Source: Streptomyces sp. DI166 (GTDB taxonomy: Bacteria; Actinomycetota; Actinomycetes; Streptomycetales; Streptomycetaceae). From it: 64,000 nucleotides of DNA. The notes under the pieces were generated by a model. The model saw only the letters and a program-made list of their open reading frames with translations, was not told where the DNA came from and searched no databases. The translations under genes were made by a program, and so were the position numbers. This document shows positions 25,936-34,316 of this stretch, in pieces (positions within the stretch are counted from its first letter, which is position 1; each line of letters begins with the position of its first letter). Where the stretch lies: assembly GCF_900091315.1 (NCBI RefSeq), contig NZ_FLSP01000036.1:1-64000 (forward strand), in the 5' to 3' direction.

Positions 25936-27054
25936 CTATCGGGTTGCTCGCGCGGCGCGGGCGGCGTGAGCGGCCGTCGTGGTCGGCGGGCCGGCGCGAG
26001 TGGCGGGTGCCGGGCGCGGTCGTGGTGGCGGGACGGTTCCGGTGGCGTGCTGCCAGCGGGTGCGGACGGCGCTGATGTCGGCGAGGGCGCGGCGTGCGCC
26101 GACGACGAGCTGGAACGGGGTGTTTGCCGGGTCTCCGGCGTACGCCGAGATGCGCTGGCCAGCCTGATCGGCGGTGGCCAGGAGGGAGCGCTGCAGGGCT
26201 CGCTCGGCCCAGTGCTCCACGGATCCGGCCGGTTCGGCCAGCAGGCGGAGCACCTCGCTGGGGTCACTCGTGTTGTCGAGCAGGCCGCGCTGTTGGGCCT
26301 CCCACAGGACGGTGACGGGATCGACGGGCTCGCGGCGGCGGGCCAGGGCGGTCAGGCACTGCCACAGGCCGGCGTGCAGGGGCCGGGTGAGGTCGTCGGG
26401 GAGCAGCCACCGGACGGACTCGATGTCGGCCGGGTGGGCGGTGGCGGTCGCGAGCAGCAGCTGCTCCTCCTCGACCGCCTCGGTGTGGTCGGTGGTGATG
26501 GCCGGCGGCGGTGCCGCGGTGCGTGGCAGCACTCCGGCGCGCGGCGGGAACCGGCTCGCGATGTCGTCCACGACCGCGGCGAGCGCGTCGGCCTCGGCGA
26601 GCACTGTCTCGACGGGGTGCGGGAGGGAGGCGTCGTGGACGGTGTGGATGAGGCGTTCGGCGGCCCTCTGCAGGCGCCGGCGGGCGTCTTCTGCCTCGAC
26701 CATCCGGGCGTAGGCCGGTGCGTGGCGGGGCCAGGGACAGACCTGGACGAGGGTGTGCAGGTAGGACGCGGTCAGTCCGCGCGCCTGCTGCTGGCCCGTG
26801 GCGAGCACTCGGTCGAGCCACTTGGTGTTCTTCGCTTGCTCGGCCGGGTCGGGCGGAGGCAGGGCGCTGATGGCGGCGAACACGGCGGCGTGCGCGGCCG
26901 TGGAGAACGAGTCGGCGGCGACGCCGGTCACGTCGCCGAGACGGTGCGGATCGAGGAGCAGGGCGCCGAGGAGGGCCTGCTCGACGTGGAACACCGGCTG
27001 CAGAGGTGCGATCGCGTCGAGGTCGTCTTCTTCGGGTTCGGGGACGTGGGGCAT
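25936..27054 (-). CDS. DnaB-N-domain protein without helicase core
   Basis: 372 residues from ATG 27054, overlapping the methyltransferase stop by one base (TGATG). Two copies of a DnaB N-terminal-like helical domain are visible: around residues 22-66 (VEQALLGALLLDPHRLGDV...) and around 205-270 (EEEQLLLATATAHPADIESV ... PVDPVTVLWEAQ). No Walker motif or RecA core follows, and the tail is Pro/Ala/Arg-rich. It could bind replicative helicase or primase of the host or element. This family occurs in Streptomyces elements as a stand-alone protein. Confidence 0.7.
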   Translation of the reverse strand: MPHVPEPEEDDLDAIAPLQPVFHVEQALLGALLLDPHRLGDVTGVAADSFSTAAHAAVFAAISALPPPDPAEQAKNTKWLDRVLATGQQQARGLTASYLHTLVQVCPWPRHAPAYARMVEAEDARRRLQRAAERLIHTVHDASLPHPVETVLAEADALAAVVDDIASRFPPRAGVLPRTAAPPPAITTDHTEAVEEEQLLLATATAHPADIESVRWLLPDDLTRPLHAGLWQCLTALARRREPVDPVTVLWEAQQRGLLDNTSDPSEVLRLLAEPAGSVEHWAERALQRSLLATADQAGQRISAYAGDPANTPFQLVVGARRALADISAVRTRWQHATGTVPPPRPRPAPATRAGPPTTTAAHAARAARATR

Positions 27055-28322
27055 CAGGCGGCGAGGGTGAAGTCGTCGGGGTCGAGGGTGACGCCGAGGT
27101 GCGGGGCGAGGAGGTGGCCGGCGAGCAACGGGGGCACGGCGTTGCCGATCTGCGAGAACTGCTGGCCCTTGTTGCCGGCCCAGGGGTAGTCGGCGGGGAA
27201 GGTCTGCAGGAGGCCGGCCTCGCGGGCGGTGATCCGGATCGGCTCCGGCACCGATGCCGCGTCCGTGTCCTCGGTCGGAGAGGCGGGTTCGGCGACCCAG
27301 GTGCACTCGTTCGCGCGGTGCCCGAAGAACAGCGTGCCCGCCGGCTCGGACAGCGGGCGGACGGTGGCGTTCGCCTGGTTGTTGCTGCGCAGGGACCAGG
27401 ACCAGCGGTGGGCCTCGGCGGTGAACGTCGGCGCCGGAGCGTCGGCGGCACGGTTCTGCCGTGCGCCGTGCCGTGCCTTCCAGCCAGTTCCTTCGCGGCG
27501 GGACTGCAGGAGCACACCGTCCGGCCTGGGCATCCAGGTGCCGCGCTCCCGGGCGTCGGAGAGCGACTTGCGGGAGCCCGACGGGAACGGTTCGGGCCCG
27601 CCGCCCGGTCCGCCGCCGGCGCAGACGGTGGGCACGGGCCGGTCAGTCGCACCCCATCCCAGGGCCTCGGCCATGCTGACCCAACGGGCGCGGCCCGGAC
27701 CGAACAGCGATTCCGGCTCGGCGATCTGGGCGTGCGTGGGGGTGGGAGGCTGTGCCGTACGGACCCGGGAGGCGATCAGGATCGCTCGCCTGCGCGTCTG
27801 TGGAACGCCGAAGTCGGCGGCGTTGAGGATCCCGTACCAGACCGAGAACCCCCAGCCGCGCAGAACGGCCGCGTACTGCTTCCACAGCGGCAGGACGTCC
27901 GGCACCTCCTCCATCGCGACCCACTCAGGCTCGCCGACCGTGTTCAGGGCGTGCAGGTAGCGCATCGGCTCGGCCGCGAGCAGGGAGCGCTCGTCGCGGC
28001 AGGCGGCGAGGAGACGCTCTCGGGTGTCACGTCCGGCAGCGAGATCCTCCACCGCCGCGTGCACCAGCGGCTGGTCCACCAGGCCGAGGCGTTTGCCGGC
28101 CATGCTCCACGCCTGGCACGGCGGGGAGGCGATCAGCCCGCGCGTGCGGCCGAGGAAGGGCCACGTCGGATACATGGCCACGTCGGTCCGGATCGTCAAC
28201 TGCCCAGCGGCCACACGCGTTTTGCAAGCCCACTCGTCCCATTCCAGGCCGACGTCGCGCACCCCGAGGACCCCCAGTGCCCTGCTCCAGCCGCCCGGAC
28301 CCGCGAAGAGGTCGAGTATCAC
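27054..28322 (-). CDS. DNA cytosine-5 methyltransferase
   Basis: 422 residues from GTG 28322 (GTGA overlap with the upstream gene). Motif I is DLFAGPGG at residues 4-11, and motif IV is SPPCQAWS with catalytic Cys69. Motif VI reads EEV rather than the usual ENV, motif VIII is QTRRRAILIAS, and motif X is QIGNAVPPLLA. It transfers a methyl group to C5 of cytosine in DNA. No partner endonuclease is nearby, so it is probably a solitary enzyme that shields the element from host restriction or marks its own DNA. Confidence 0.92.
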   Translation of the reverse strand: MILDLFAGPGGWSRALGVLGVRDVGLEWDEWACKTRVAAGQLTIRTDVAMYPTWPFLGRTRGLIASPPCQAWSMAGKRLGLVDQPLVHAAVEDLAAGRDTRERLLAACRDERSLLAAEPMRYLHALNTVGEPEWVAMEEVPDVLPLWKQYAAVLRGWGFSVWYGILNAADFGVPQTRRRAILIASRVRTAQPPTPTHAQIAEPESLFGPGRARWVSMAEALGWGATDRPVPTVCAGGGPGGGPEPFPSGSRKSLSDARERGTWMPRPDGVLLQSRREGTGWKARHGARQNRAADAPAPTFTAEAHRWSWSLRSNNQANATVRPLSEPAGTLFFGHRANECTWVAEPASPTEDTDAASVPEPIRITAREAGLLQTFPADYPWAGNKGQQFSQIGNAVPPLLAGHLLAPHLGVTLDPDDFTLAA

Positions 28323-29242
28323 GTGGCCAGCCCGAAGTCGTCGCGGGTCAGCGCGTCCGCGTCCCCTCGGCACGCCCACGGGGAGCAGCCGTCCACGACG
28401 CCGTTCTCCAGCGCGTCGGCTTCGTCCGCGTCAATGCGCAGTGCTGCCCGCTCGGCGGCGGTGACGTGGTCGATCGGCGCCTGTCTCAGCGGGACGCGGG
28501 AGCGGTGCAGGAACGCCTCGCCGAGCAGTCGGCTGCCCGAGGCGTTGGCGCGGGCATTGCCCTGCCGGATGGCCGCATCGAATTCGACGACGTCCGACCA
28601 CTCGGACGGGGACGTGTCCCTGATATGCCTCCACTGCGCATTTCCGTGGAACGGACAACCCAGGCAGCTCGATTTCGGTGTATCGGCCAGCCCGAGCGAG
28701 GTCAGGTAACGAACGCAGTCCGCTCTGCTCCAGCCAAGGTCCAGAAGTGGATGCCGGTTGCGCATGTACTTTACGTCGGCGTCTTTGGCGCGGTGGAACT
28801 CGTCGGTGGAGATTCCCACCCACTGCTCAACGAACACCCCCTTGGGGATGCGCGAGGGGTAGGGGTGTCCGAGTAGTTCGCGCACCTTCTGTTTTATCGG
28901 CTTTACCTTATATTCGCCGGTGCACTGCCTGCGGGTCATGCCAGGCCGCCCGTCCTTGTTCAGGATGTGCAGGGGCATGGAGGCGAAGCGGTGGTCCGGA
29001 TTCAGGGCGTCGCTGCGAATGTTTCCGGACGAGACGCAGAGAACCGGTATACCGGCTGGCTTGGCTATCTCCTGTTCCAGTCGGTCCAGGTGAGCGTAAA
29101 CGGCTTTGGGTTCCCATCCGGTGTCGGCGAATATCGCGTAGTCGACCTTCGGGAGGATCCCTTCTGCTGAAAGGGCGAGCAGGGTGCTGGACTGAACTCC
29201 CGCGCCCAGGGAAAGGGCACGGAATTGAGGCTGATCTGAAAT
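28319..29242 (-). CDS. PP-loop (PAPS-reductase-like) protein with ATT start
   Basis: 307 residues. The reading frame holds SLGAGVQSSTLLALSAEG, the SxGxxS-type PP-loop of ATP-pyrophosphatase/PAPS-reductase proteins, then IFADTGWEPKAVYAHL and a Cys-containing CLGCPFHG segment typical of phage and element versions. The first in-frame ATG (28978) lies after the PP-loop and would cut it off. Upstream the only plausible start is ATT at 29240-29242, with AGGA 6 nt before it, giving ISDQPQFRALSLG. The upstream gene ends just before. Its role next to the C5-methyltransferase may be nucleotide or DNA modification; this is inference. Confidence 0.78.
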   Translation of the reverse strand: MSDQPQFRALSLGAGVQSSTLLALSAEGILPKVDYAIFADTGWEPKAVYAHLDRLEQEIAKPAGIPVLCVSSGNIRSDALNPDHRFASMPLHILNKDGRPGMTRRQCTGEYKVKPIKQKVRELLGHPYPSRIPKGVFVEQWVGISTDEFHRAKDADVKYMRNRHPLLDLGWSRADCVRYLTSLGLADTPKSSCLGCPFHGNAQWRHIRDTSPSEWSDVVEFDAAIRQGNARANASGSRLLGEAFLHRSRVPLRQAPIDHVTAAERAALRIDADEADALENGVVDGCSPWACRGDADALTRDDFGLAT

Positions 29243-29278
29243 GGTTTGTCCTGGAGATGGGGAAAGGGGGGCGCGCCC

Positions 29279-29746
29279 TCAATGAGGCTGGTGCGTCAGC
29301 CGGCTGGGCGGGATCAGCCGGTCGCGGTGTATGGCGTGGTGGAGGGCGGGGATGCGGTCGAGGAGGTCGGTGGCCGACTCGATGAACTGCTGTGGTGAGG
29401 GGCGGATGAGGACGGCCGGCCCTGTCGTGGCGTCGGCACGGCGGCGTTGGTTCTCCACGGCGCGGGCGAGGGCTGCGGTCAGTTCGGCGCTTGCGTCCTG
29501 GGCGGCCTTGGCGATCTGCGCGATGTGGTCGAGGAGCAGCAGCTCCCCGGCCGTGGTGTGCGGCGTGTGCTGGGCGAGGTCGAGGAACAGCCGCAGGGCG
29601 GCGCCGGCGATGTCTTGGGCGTCGGTGATCCGCGCGGCCAGCGCGAGCGCGTGGCCGATGCTGTTGGTGCGCAGGGCCTGGTGCAGGGTGAGGGCGTCAG
29701 CTGTGATCCGGTCGAGGGCCTCGGTCGGGGCGGAGGGATCAGACAC
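29279..29746 (-). CDS. Helical protein of unknown function, 155 residues
   Basis: Starts at GTG 29746 with GGAG 4 nt upstream, inside the end of the trpA-like gene (8-nt overlap). The sequence is almost entirely helical with heptad-like Leu/Ala spacing (ALRLFLDLAQHTPHTTAGELLLLDHIAQIAKAAQ), without membrane segment or known domain. It is one of several helical proteins of similar size scattered through this operon, and translational coupling supports it as genuine. Confidence 0.7.
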   Translation of the reverse strand: MSDPSAPTEALDRITADALTLHQALRTNSIGHALALAARITDAQDIAGAALRLFLDLAQHTPHTTAGELLLLDHIAQIAKAAQDASAELTAALARAVENQRRRADATTGPAVLIRPSPQQFIESATDLLDRIPALHHAIHRDRLIPPSRLTHQPH

Positions 29747-30536
29747 GGGTCTCCGTGAGGGTGGTCGGGTGCAGGGCTCGGGCGAACGCGGCCGTCAGGA
29801 CCGGGGCTTGGGCCGGGTCGGTGGCCAGGGCGCGGACGACGGGGGTGCCGATGACGACGGCGTCCACCAGCGGGGCGACGCGTGCGGCGAGGGCCGGGGT
29901 GGAGATCCCCACTCCCGACACCACGGGCAGTGGGCTCGCGGCGCGTAGCCGCTGGGTGAAGCCGGCGAGCGCAGGGATGTCCAGTGGCCCTCGGTAGCCG
30001 GTGGGGGCCGTGCTCGCGGGTGCGTAGAGCCATCCGGACGCGCCGGCGACTGCGGCCGGGAGGAGCGGGTCAGGGGTGGTGCGGGAAATCAGGCGTGGGG
30101 TGCGAAGGCCCGTCGCCCATGCGGTTTCGTGCCAGCGGGCCGCTTGGTGGGCGGGCAGGTCGACGATCATCACGCCGGCGGCGCCCGCGTCGGCGAACAG
30201 GCGGGCCACGTACGCGGGGCCGTGGCGGCTCACGGGCTCCCAGTAGGTCATGACAACGGTCGGCCGGAGGCTGGCGGCGTGTTCGACGGCGCGCACGGCC
30301 TGGTCGAGGGCGTTTCCGCTGTGCAGGGCGCGGTGGTAGGCGGCCTGAATGACGGGGCCGTCGAGGGCGGCGTCCTCGGTGGGCAGGCCGACCTCGAACA
30401 GGTCGGCGCCTGCCTGCGCGAGCTGGTCGAGGTGCTGGCGCTGTGCGGTTGCCGGGTGCAGGCCGGCGGGAATGAACACGCCCAGCGCACAGGGTCCTTG
30501 GGTGAGGCGGGTGCGGAGGGGGTCGGCGGTGGCCAG
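29739..30536 (-). CDS. trpA: Tryptophan synthase alpha-chain homologue, CTG start
   Basis: 265 residues, the normal TrpA length, if translation starts at CTG 30536. GGGAAAGG lies 7 nt upstream, and no ATG/GTG/TTG exists between the previous stop and this codon. DLFEVGLPTEDAALDGPVIQ retains Glu48 and Asp59, the catalytic pair of TrpA (Glu49/Asp60 in E. coli). The TIM-barrel strands VVMTYWEPV and VVSGVGISTPA are present. TrpA cleaves indole-3-glycerol phosphate to indole. No trpB is in the window, and loop 6 reads differently (STAPTGYRG), so the substrate may have changed. A biosynthetic paralogue inside a conjugation-type operon is unusual. Confidence 0.8.
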   Translation of the reverse strand: MATADPLRTRLTQGPCALGVFIPAGLHPATAQRQHLDQLAQAGADLFEVGLPTEDAALDGPVIQAAYHRALHSGNALDQAVRAVEHAASLRPTVVMTYWEPVSRHGPAYVARLFADAGAAGVMIVDLPAHQAARWHETAWATGLRTPRLISRTTPDPLLPAAVAGASGWLYAPASTAPTGYRGPLDIPALAGFTQRLRAASPLPVVSGVGISTPALAARVAPLVDAVVIGTPVVRALATDPAQAPVLTAAFARALHPTTLTETRV

Positions 30537-30574
30537 GGTGGTGCCTTTCCCGGCGGGTGGGCTGTCGCCGGAGG

Positions 30575-31126
30575 TCAGCGGCGGCGCCCGGCCGGTGGAG
30601 TCGTGGGCGCGGATGGTCTGGCGGTGTGGCGCGGTTGCGCGGCAGGCGGCAGGGGCGTGGCGGGCTGGCTGCTGAAGGCGGGGGCGACGGCGTCGAGGGT
30701 CTTGGTGACCTGCTCGGCCTGGTCGCGGGCGTCCCGGAGTCGCTCGGCGACGGCGTTGGGGAGCCGGTCCCATTGAGCCTGGTACTGGTAGCGCTGGATG
30801 ATCTCGGTGGCGTTGCGCAGCTGCTCGGCGAGCTGTTGCAGGATCGCGGTCTGCTGCTCGGGGGCGGTCGCGGTGTGCGTGGCCTGCAGGAGCGCGTCCA
30901 GGGCGGTGGGCAGCGGATCGTCGTCCGTGGGAAGGCCGTAGAGCTGGGCGTGCAGCGCTTGGGCGAAAGCCGTCACGGGGCCGCCGCAGGAGCCGTGGTC
31001 GTACTTGGCTGCTGCCTGTCGGCGGACGCTGAAGCTGACGCCCACGTCACGGGGAGCGGCGCCGGGGCGGATCTGGTCGGCGAGCGCGCAGGCGAGGTCA
31101 TGCGCACTCGGGGTGTGGGTCGACGT
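30575..31126 (-). CDS. Helical protein of unknown function, possible ACG start
   Basis: The C-terminal 156 residues from GTG 31045 are certain to be coding; they include SFSVRRQAAAKYDHGSCGGP, a coiled-coil-like stretch (AILQQLAEQLRNATEIIQRYQYQ) and a Pro-rich tail. Coding character extends upstream of GTG 31045 (AHDLACALADQIRPGAAPRD) to an ACG at 31124-31126 giving TSTHTPSAHDL, with GGAG 7 nt before it and no standard start in between. That would make 183 residues. If ACG is not used, the gene starts at 31045. No known domain; it ends 38 bp before trpA. Confidence 0.6.
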   Translation of the reverse strand, partial: TSTHTPSAHDLACALADQIRPGAAPRDVGVSFSVRRQAAAKYDHGSCGGPVTAFAQALHAQLYGLPTDDDPLPTALDALLQATHTATAPEQQTAILQQLAEQLRNATEIIQRYQYQAQWDRLPNAVAERLRDARDQAEQVTKTLDAVAPAFSSQPATPLPPAAQPRHTARPSAPTTPPAGRRR

Positions 31127-31242
31127 GGGAAGACTCCAAGGGGCTGGCAGTCAACGGGCTGGGGTGCGTAGGTGTGACCGTTGCGCGCCCGTGGCCGGGG
31201 CTCGACGATCGTTCACAACCCCGACCCCCATCCGAATGGGGG

Positions 31243-31845
31243 TCAGCGGGTGCGACGGCGGGCCGCAGGCGTGGTCGGTGAGCCGGGGGCGGCAGCTGAC
31301 GTGCGGCGGGGAGCGGGAGGGATGTCGGCCGGCGTGGGGATGCCGAGGTCGACCCGGACACTGAGACCGTGCGTATAGGCGTGGGTTTCGGCAGCTGTCA
31401 CGGCGCCGAGCAGACGGCGCTCGTCCAGTCCGTCCGGCGGCCGGTAGGAAGAGCCGTTCGCCATCGGGATGAAGCCGTGCCGGTCCAGGAGGGAGCGGGC
31501 GGCGGCGGTCCTGGCCGTCACTGCCACGGTGCCGGCACTGAAGTGGAAGCGCATCTCCGGGTCGGCGACGGGACTGCCGGGGGTCCAGCGCGTTGTCCAG
31601 CAGAGATCGATCAGGTCGTGGGTGTGGGCCAGGAGCCCGTACATCGCGATCCCCGCGCGCTCGTGCGCGTCCTGGGCAGTGCCTGGCGGGAGCAGGTAGA
31701 GGGTGCGGCCGAGGTGCTCGCGGGCGAGGAACCCGGCCTCGGTCAGCATCCGGTCGGCATCGGGGATGCGGCGGTTGATGATGACGAAGGTGTGCCCGTC
31801 GTCGGTGGACCCGATGAACACATCGGGGATGTCCAGAAGAGACAC
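31243..31845 (-). CDS. Element-specific protein, 200 residues
   Basis: Starts at GTG 31845. An N-terminal strand-rich part (IGSTDDGHTFVIINRRIPDADRML) is followed by MRFHFSAGTVAVTARTAAARSLLDRHGFIP and a Pro/Arg-rich tail. The second part resembles segments of the proteins at 38436, 43161 and 47288, each with a ...HGF... turn before a short strand, so it belongs to a local paralogue family. No catalytic motif is visible and no membrane segment. Function unknown. Confidence 0.7.
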   Translation of the reverse strand: MSLLDIPDVFIGSTDDGHTFVIINRRIPDADRMLTEAGFLAREHLGRTLYLLPPGTAQDAHERAGIAMYGLLAHTHDLIDLCWTTRWTPGSPVADPEMRFHFSAGTVAVTARTAAARSLLDRHGFIPMANGSSYRPPDGLDERRLLGAVTAAETHAYTHGLSVRVDLGIPTPADIPPAPRRTSAAAPGSPTTPAARRRTR

Positions 31846-32020
31846 GGTGGTCCAGGGGGTCGGGGAAACGGGATCTGGCGGTTGCTGAGGCGGGCCTGGC
31901 GGGCCTGGCGAGCCTGCAAGTGGTACCGCGCCTGCTGAGCGGGACGGCCGCGGCGATGACCGCGTCCAGCGCTGCGGCGGACGTCATGTCGTCGAGGTCG
32001 TGGGATGCGTAGGTGCCGAT
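31846..32020 (-). pseudogene. Possible small frameshifted gene with ATC start
   Basis: Just after the stop of the XF1762-like gene, AGGA is followed 7 nt later by ATC (32018-32020) opening GTYASHDLDDMTSAAALDAV. This looks coding for about 30 codons. Coding character then seems to move to another frame (RYHLQARQARQARLSNRQIP), suggesting one indel near 31930. Alternatively the first frame is a short real peptide. There is not enough to name a product. Confidence 0.3.
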
Positions 32021-32032
32021 GAGCGTGTCCTG

Positions 32033-32491
32033 TCAGGGCGCTTGCCACAGTGTGCGAGCGATCTGCGCGGTTCCGCGGTCCGTCCGCGGCCGGGACGGCG
32101 TGTGCCAGCCCGGCCTTGGAGGACGGTGGGCCAGGATGCGCCACCCGGCGCCGCGCAGCGAGGCTCCGCTCTCCCCTGCCTGCGTGTAGGTGATCAGCCG
32201 CCGGTATCCGAGCGCTTTGGCCGCTCGCCAGGCGGCGCCGTAGAGCAGGGAGTTGGCGTTGCGTGTGCCGTCACTGGCGGTGCGGGTGACTTCGAGGGTG
32301 GTGCCGTCGTCCAGGTGGCGGGCGACGGGGCGGCCGACCACGGCCACGGCGCGCAGGATGCCGGCCTCGTCGGCGGCACCGAGGGAGAAGATCTGTCCGG
32401 CGGGCGGCGGGTGGTGCCGGTGCCAGAGGCGGACGAATTCCTTGGCATCGCGGGAGCGGACGGGCACCAGGTGCAGGCGCGATTCGCTCAC
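32033..32491 (-). CDS. XF1762-like protein (GNAT-fold-like)
   Basis: 152 residues from GTG 32491, overlapping the VirD4-like stop (GTGA). The motifs FVRLWHRHHPPPAGQIFSLG, VGRPVARHLDDGTTLEVTR and TASDGTRNANSLLYGAAWRA are those of the XF1762 family of phages and mobile elements, which resembles an acetyltransferase fold. The biochemical role is not established. Translational coupling to the coupling protein is common in actinobacterial elements and may reflect joint expression rather than joint function. Confidence 0.8.
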   Translation of the reverse strand: MSESRLHLVPVRSRDAKEFVRLWHRHHPPPAGQIFSLGAADEAGILRAVAVVGRPVARHLDDGTTLEVTRTASDGTRNANSLLYGAAWRAAKALGYRRLITYTQAGESGASLRGAGWRILAHRPPRPGWHTPSRPRTDRGTAQIARTLWQAP

Positions 32492-34281
32492 GCGGCCGGT
32501 CCGAAGTCGGACTGCACCGGTGCGTGTTTCGCGTTGGCCCGGGCGGTGATCGCCTTGGATGCGCGGTCGGAGGCCGCGGACAGTTCCGCCGCGCCGGGCT
32601 CCTGGTACCACGGGCGCAGGTCGAGCATGGCGGCGCGCAGACCGGTGGCGAAGCAGAGGGCCGTGCCCTTGGGCAGGGCGCGGATCTCGTCGGCGGGCAG
32701 GATCCTCTGCTGTCGCATCGACACCGAGGTCGACTTGCCGGACTCGGAGTGCGAGGTCGAGGTGGTTTCGACGTCGTGGTCGCCGATCAGGCGGGACAGC
32801 TTGTCCGCGAAGTCGGGGTCGTCGATACCGGAGCCGATGACCTTGACGGTCGAGGCGGACCACATGGCGTCCATGCCGGCGTCTCCCCAGACCTTCTGGC
32901 CCTGGCGGTAGGACTGCAGGATCGTGATCGGGATGATGCCGCGGGATCCGAGGTGCGAGTACAGGTCCGGAAGATCGGAGATCTTGCACACGTTGGCGGC
33001 CTCGTCGAGGATCGCGAGCATGGGCGGGTCGAGGCGTCCGCCGGCGCGTTCGGCCTGGGCGGTCGCGGCCCGCATCACCGAGTCCGCGCACGCCGCGATC
33101 AGCGCCGAGGCTCCGCCTCCGCCGTCCTTGCTGAGCAGGAAGAGGGTGTCGGTGGAGGTGACGAACTCGGACGGCCTGAACTCAGGGACGTTCTTCTGCG
33201 GGGTGACCCACGCGGAGATCTCGCTGTTGAGCAGCGCGGCGGCGTACTGGCGGGCGGTCTCGTAGATGCCGTCCCGGGTTTCCGGCGGTCCTTCCACGGT
33301 GCCCTTGAGCTGGGCGGCGACGGCGGTGAATCCGTGGTCGCGGAGGATGTCGAGCGGGGTGCGGTCGGCGGGGAAGGCCAGCCACTGCATGACGTCGGTG
33401 ATCGGCCGCTCGTCCAGGGCCGCGGCGAGGAAGAGCTGGGCGAGGATGTTGGATCCGGCCTTGGACCAGAAGTCGCCCTGCTGGGAGGCGTCCACGGAGG
33501 CGGCGAGGAAGTGGCCGGCCAGCCGCCCGGCGCCATCCAACGTTTTGGCGTCCGCCAAGGGGTTCCACCACATCTCGCGTGCGGCGTGCGCGATCTGCTG
33601 CGGGTCCATCGCCCACACCCGTCCCACCGCGGCGCGGGCGTCGTAGGTGGCGGTGAACGCATCGCCGGCGGCCTTGTTCGAGGTCAGCAGGACCGGGCCG
33701 GGCGCGGCGAGGATGGAGGGGATCGCGAGCGAGGTGGTCTTGCCCGAGCGGGGTGCCATGATGGCGACGGCCACGTCCTCGTAGCCCATGCGGATCTCGT
33801 GCTTGGTGTTCTGCAGGTTGCCGAGGAGGATGCCGGTGTCCCGGGCCTCGATGTGCTTGGCGTCCTTCAGGCTCGGGCGCAGGGAGCGGGCCTTGTCGGT
33901 GATCGCCTTGGCCATCAGCGGTTCGACGTCCCGGGCCTTGGCCATGCCGCTGATCTTCTTCTTCCGGCCGCCGCTGCGGCTCTTGTGCCGAGCCCACAAA
34001 ATGCCCGCCGCTGTCCCGAGGGCCAGGAGGAGGAGAACAGGCACGACGCGTGCCCCGATCAGCAGGGACGTTTCTCCCATATGGGGCCAGAGGCGCTCGG
34101 GGTGGAGCAGGGCGGTGGTCGGCTGGTACGGCGCCCAGCCGCCTCCGGTGAGGTAGGCGGTGATGTTGCCGGACAGCCAGGCGAGGTGGGACAGGGGGAC
34201 GACGACGGCTGCGACGCCGATCAGGAGGCGCAGGACGATCTCGTACCCGTCGGTGGAACTGTTGGAGGAGGTGGGGGGCAA
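32488..34281 (-). CDS. VirD4/TraG-like coupling protein ATPase
   Basis: 597 residues from TTG 34281 (GGAAGG about 11 nt upstream); codons further upstream overlap the DUF317 gene. Two membrane helices lie at about residues 15-37 and 72-97. Walker A is APRSGKTTS (176-184) and the Walker B-like segment is LAILDEAAN. These define a type IV coupling protein that brings DNA or protein substrates to the secretion channel. Together with VirB4, SCO6880 and SCO6881 homologues downstream it makes a conjugation-type apparatus. The surrounding overlaps indicate operon expression. Confidence 0.9.
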   Translation of the reverse strand: MPPTSSNSSTDGYEIVLRLLIGVAAVVVPLSHLAWLSGNITAYLTGGGWAPYQPTTALLHPERLWPHMGETSLLIGARVVPVLLLLALGTAAGILWARHKSRSGGRKKKISGMAKARDVEPLMAKAITDKARSLRPSLKDAKHIEARDTGILLGNLQNTKHEIRMGYEDVAVAIMAPRSGKTTSLAIPSILAAPGPVLLTSNKAAGDAFTATYDARAAVGRVWAMDPQQIAHAAREMWWNPLADAKTLDGAGRLAGHFLAASVDASQQGDFWSKAGSNILAQLFLAAALDERPITDVMQWLAFPADRTPLDILRDHGFTAVAAQLKGTVEGPPETRDGIYETARQYAAALLNSEISAWVTPQKNVPEFRPSEFVTSTDTLFLLSKDGGGGASALIAACADSVMRAATAQAERAGGRLDPPMLAILDEAANVCKISDLPDLYSHLGSRGIIPITILQSYRQGQKVWGDAGMDAMWSASTVKVIGSGIDDPDFADKLSRLIGDHDVETTSTSHSESGKSTSVSMRQQRILPADEIRALPKGTALCFATGLRAAMLDLRPWYQEPGAAELSAASDRASKAITARANAKHAPVQSDFGPAA

Positions 34282-34316
34282 AGAGTTACGTGCCTTCCGG
34301 GCGGGGGGCGGGGCAT

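Noticed and set aside
25387..27189. 600-codon plus-strand frame
   Set aside because: Antisense to the DUF317 and DnaB-N genes; Gly/Arg/Val-rich with no domain.
31151..31987. 278-codon minus-strand frame
   Set aside because: Covers the 31243 gene in another frame; only its first part may be coding, reported separately at low confidence.
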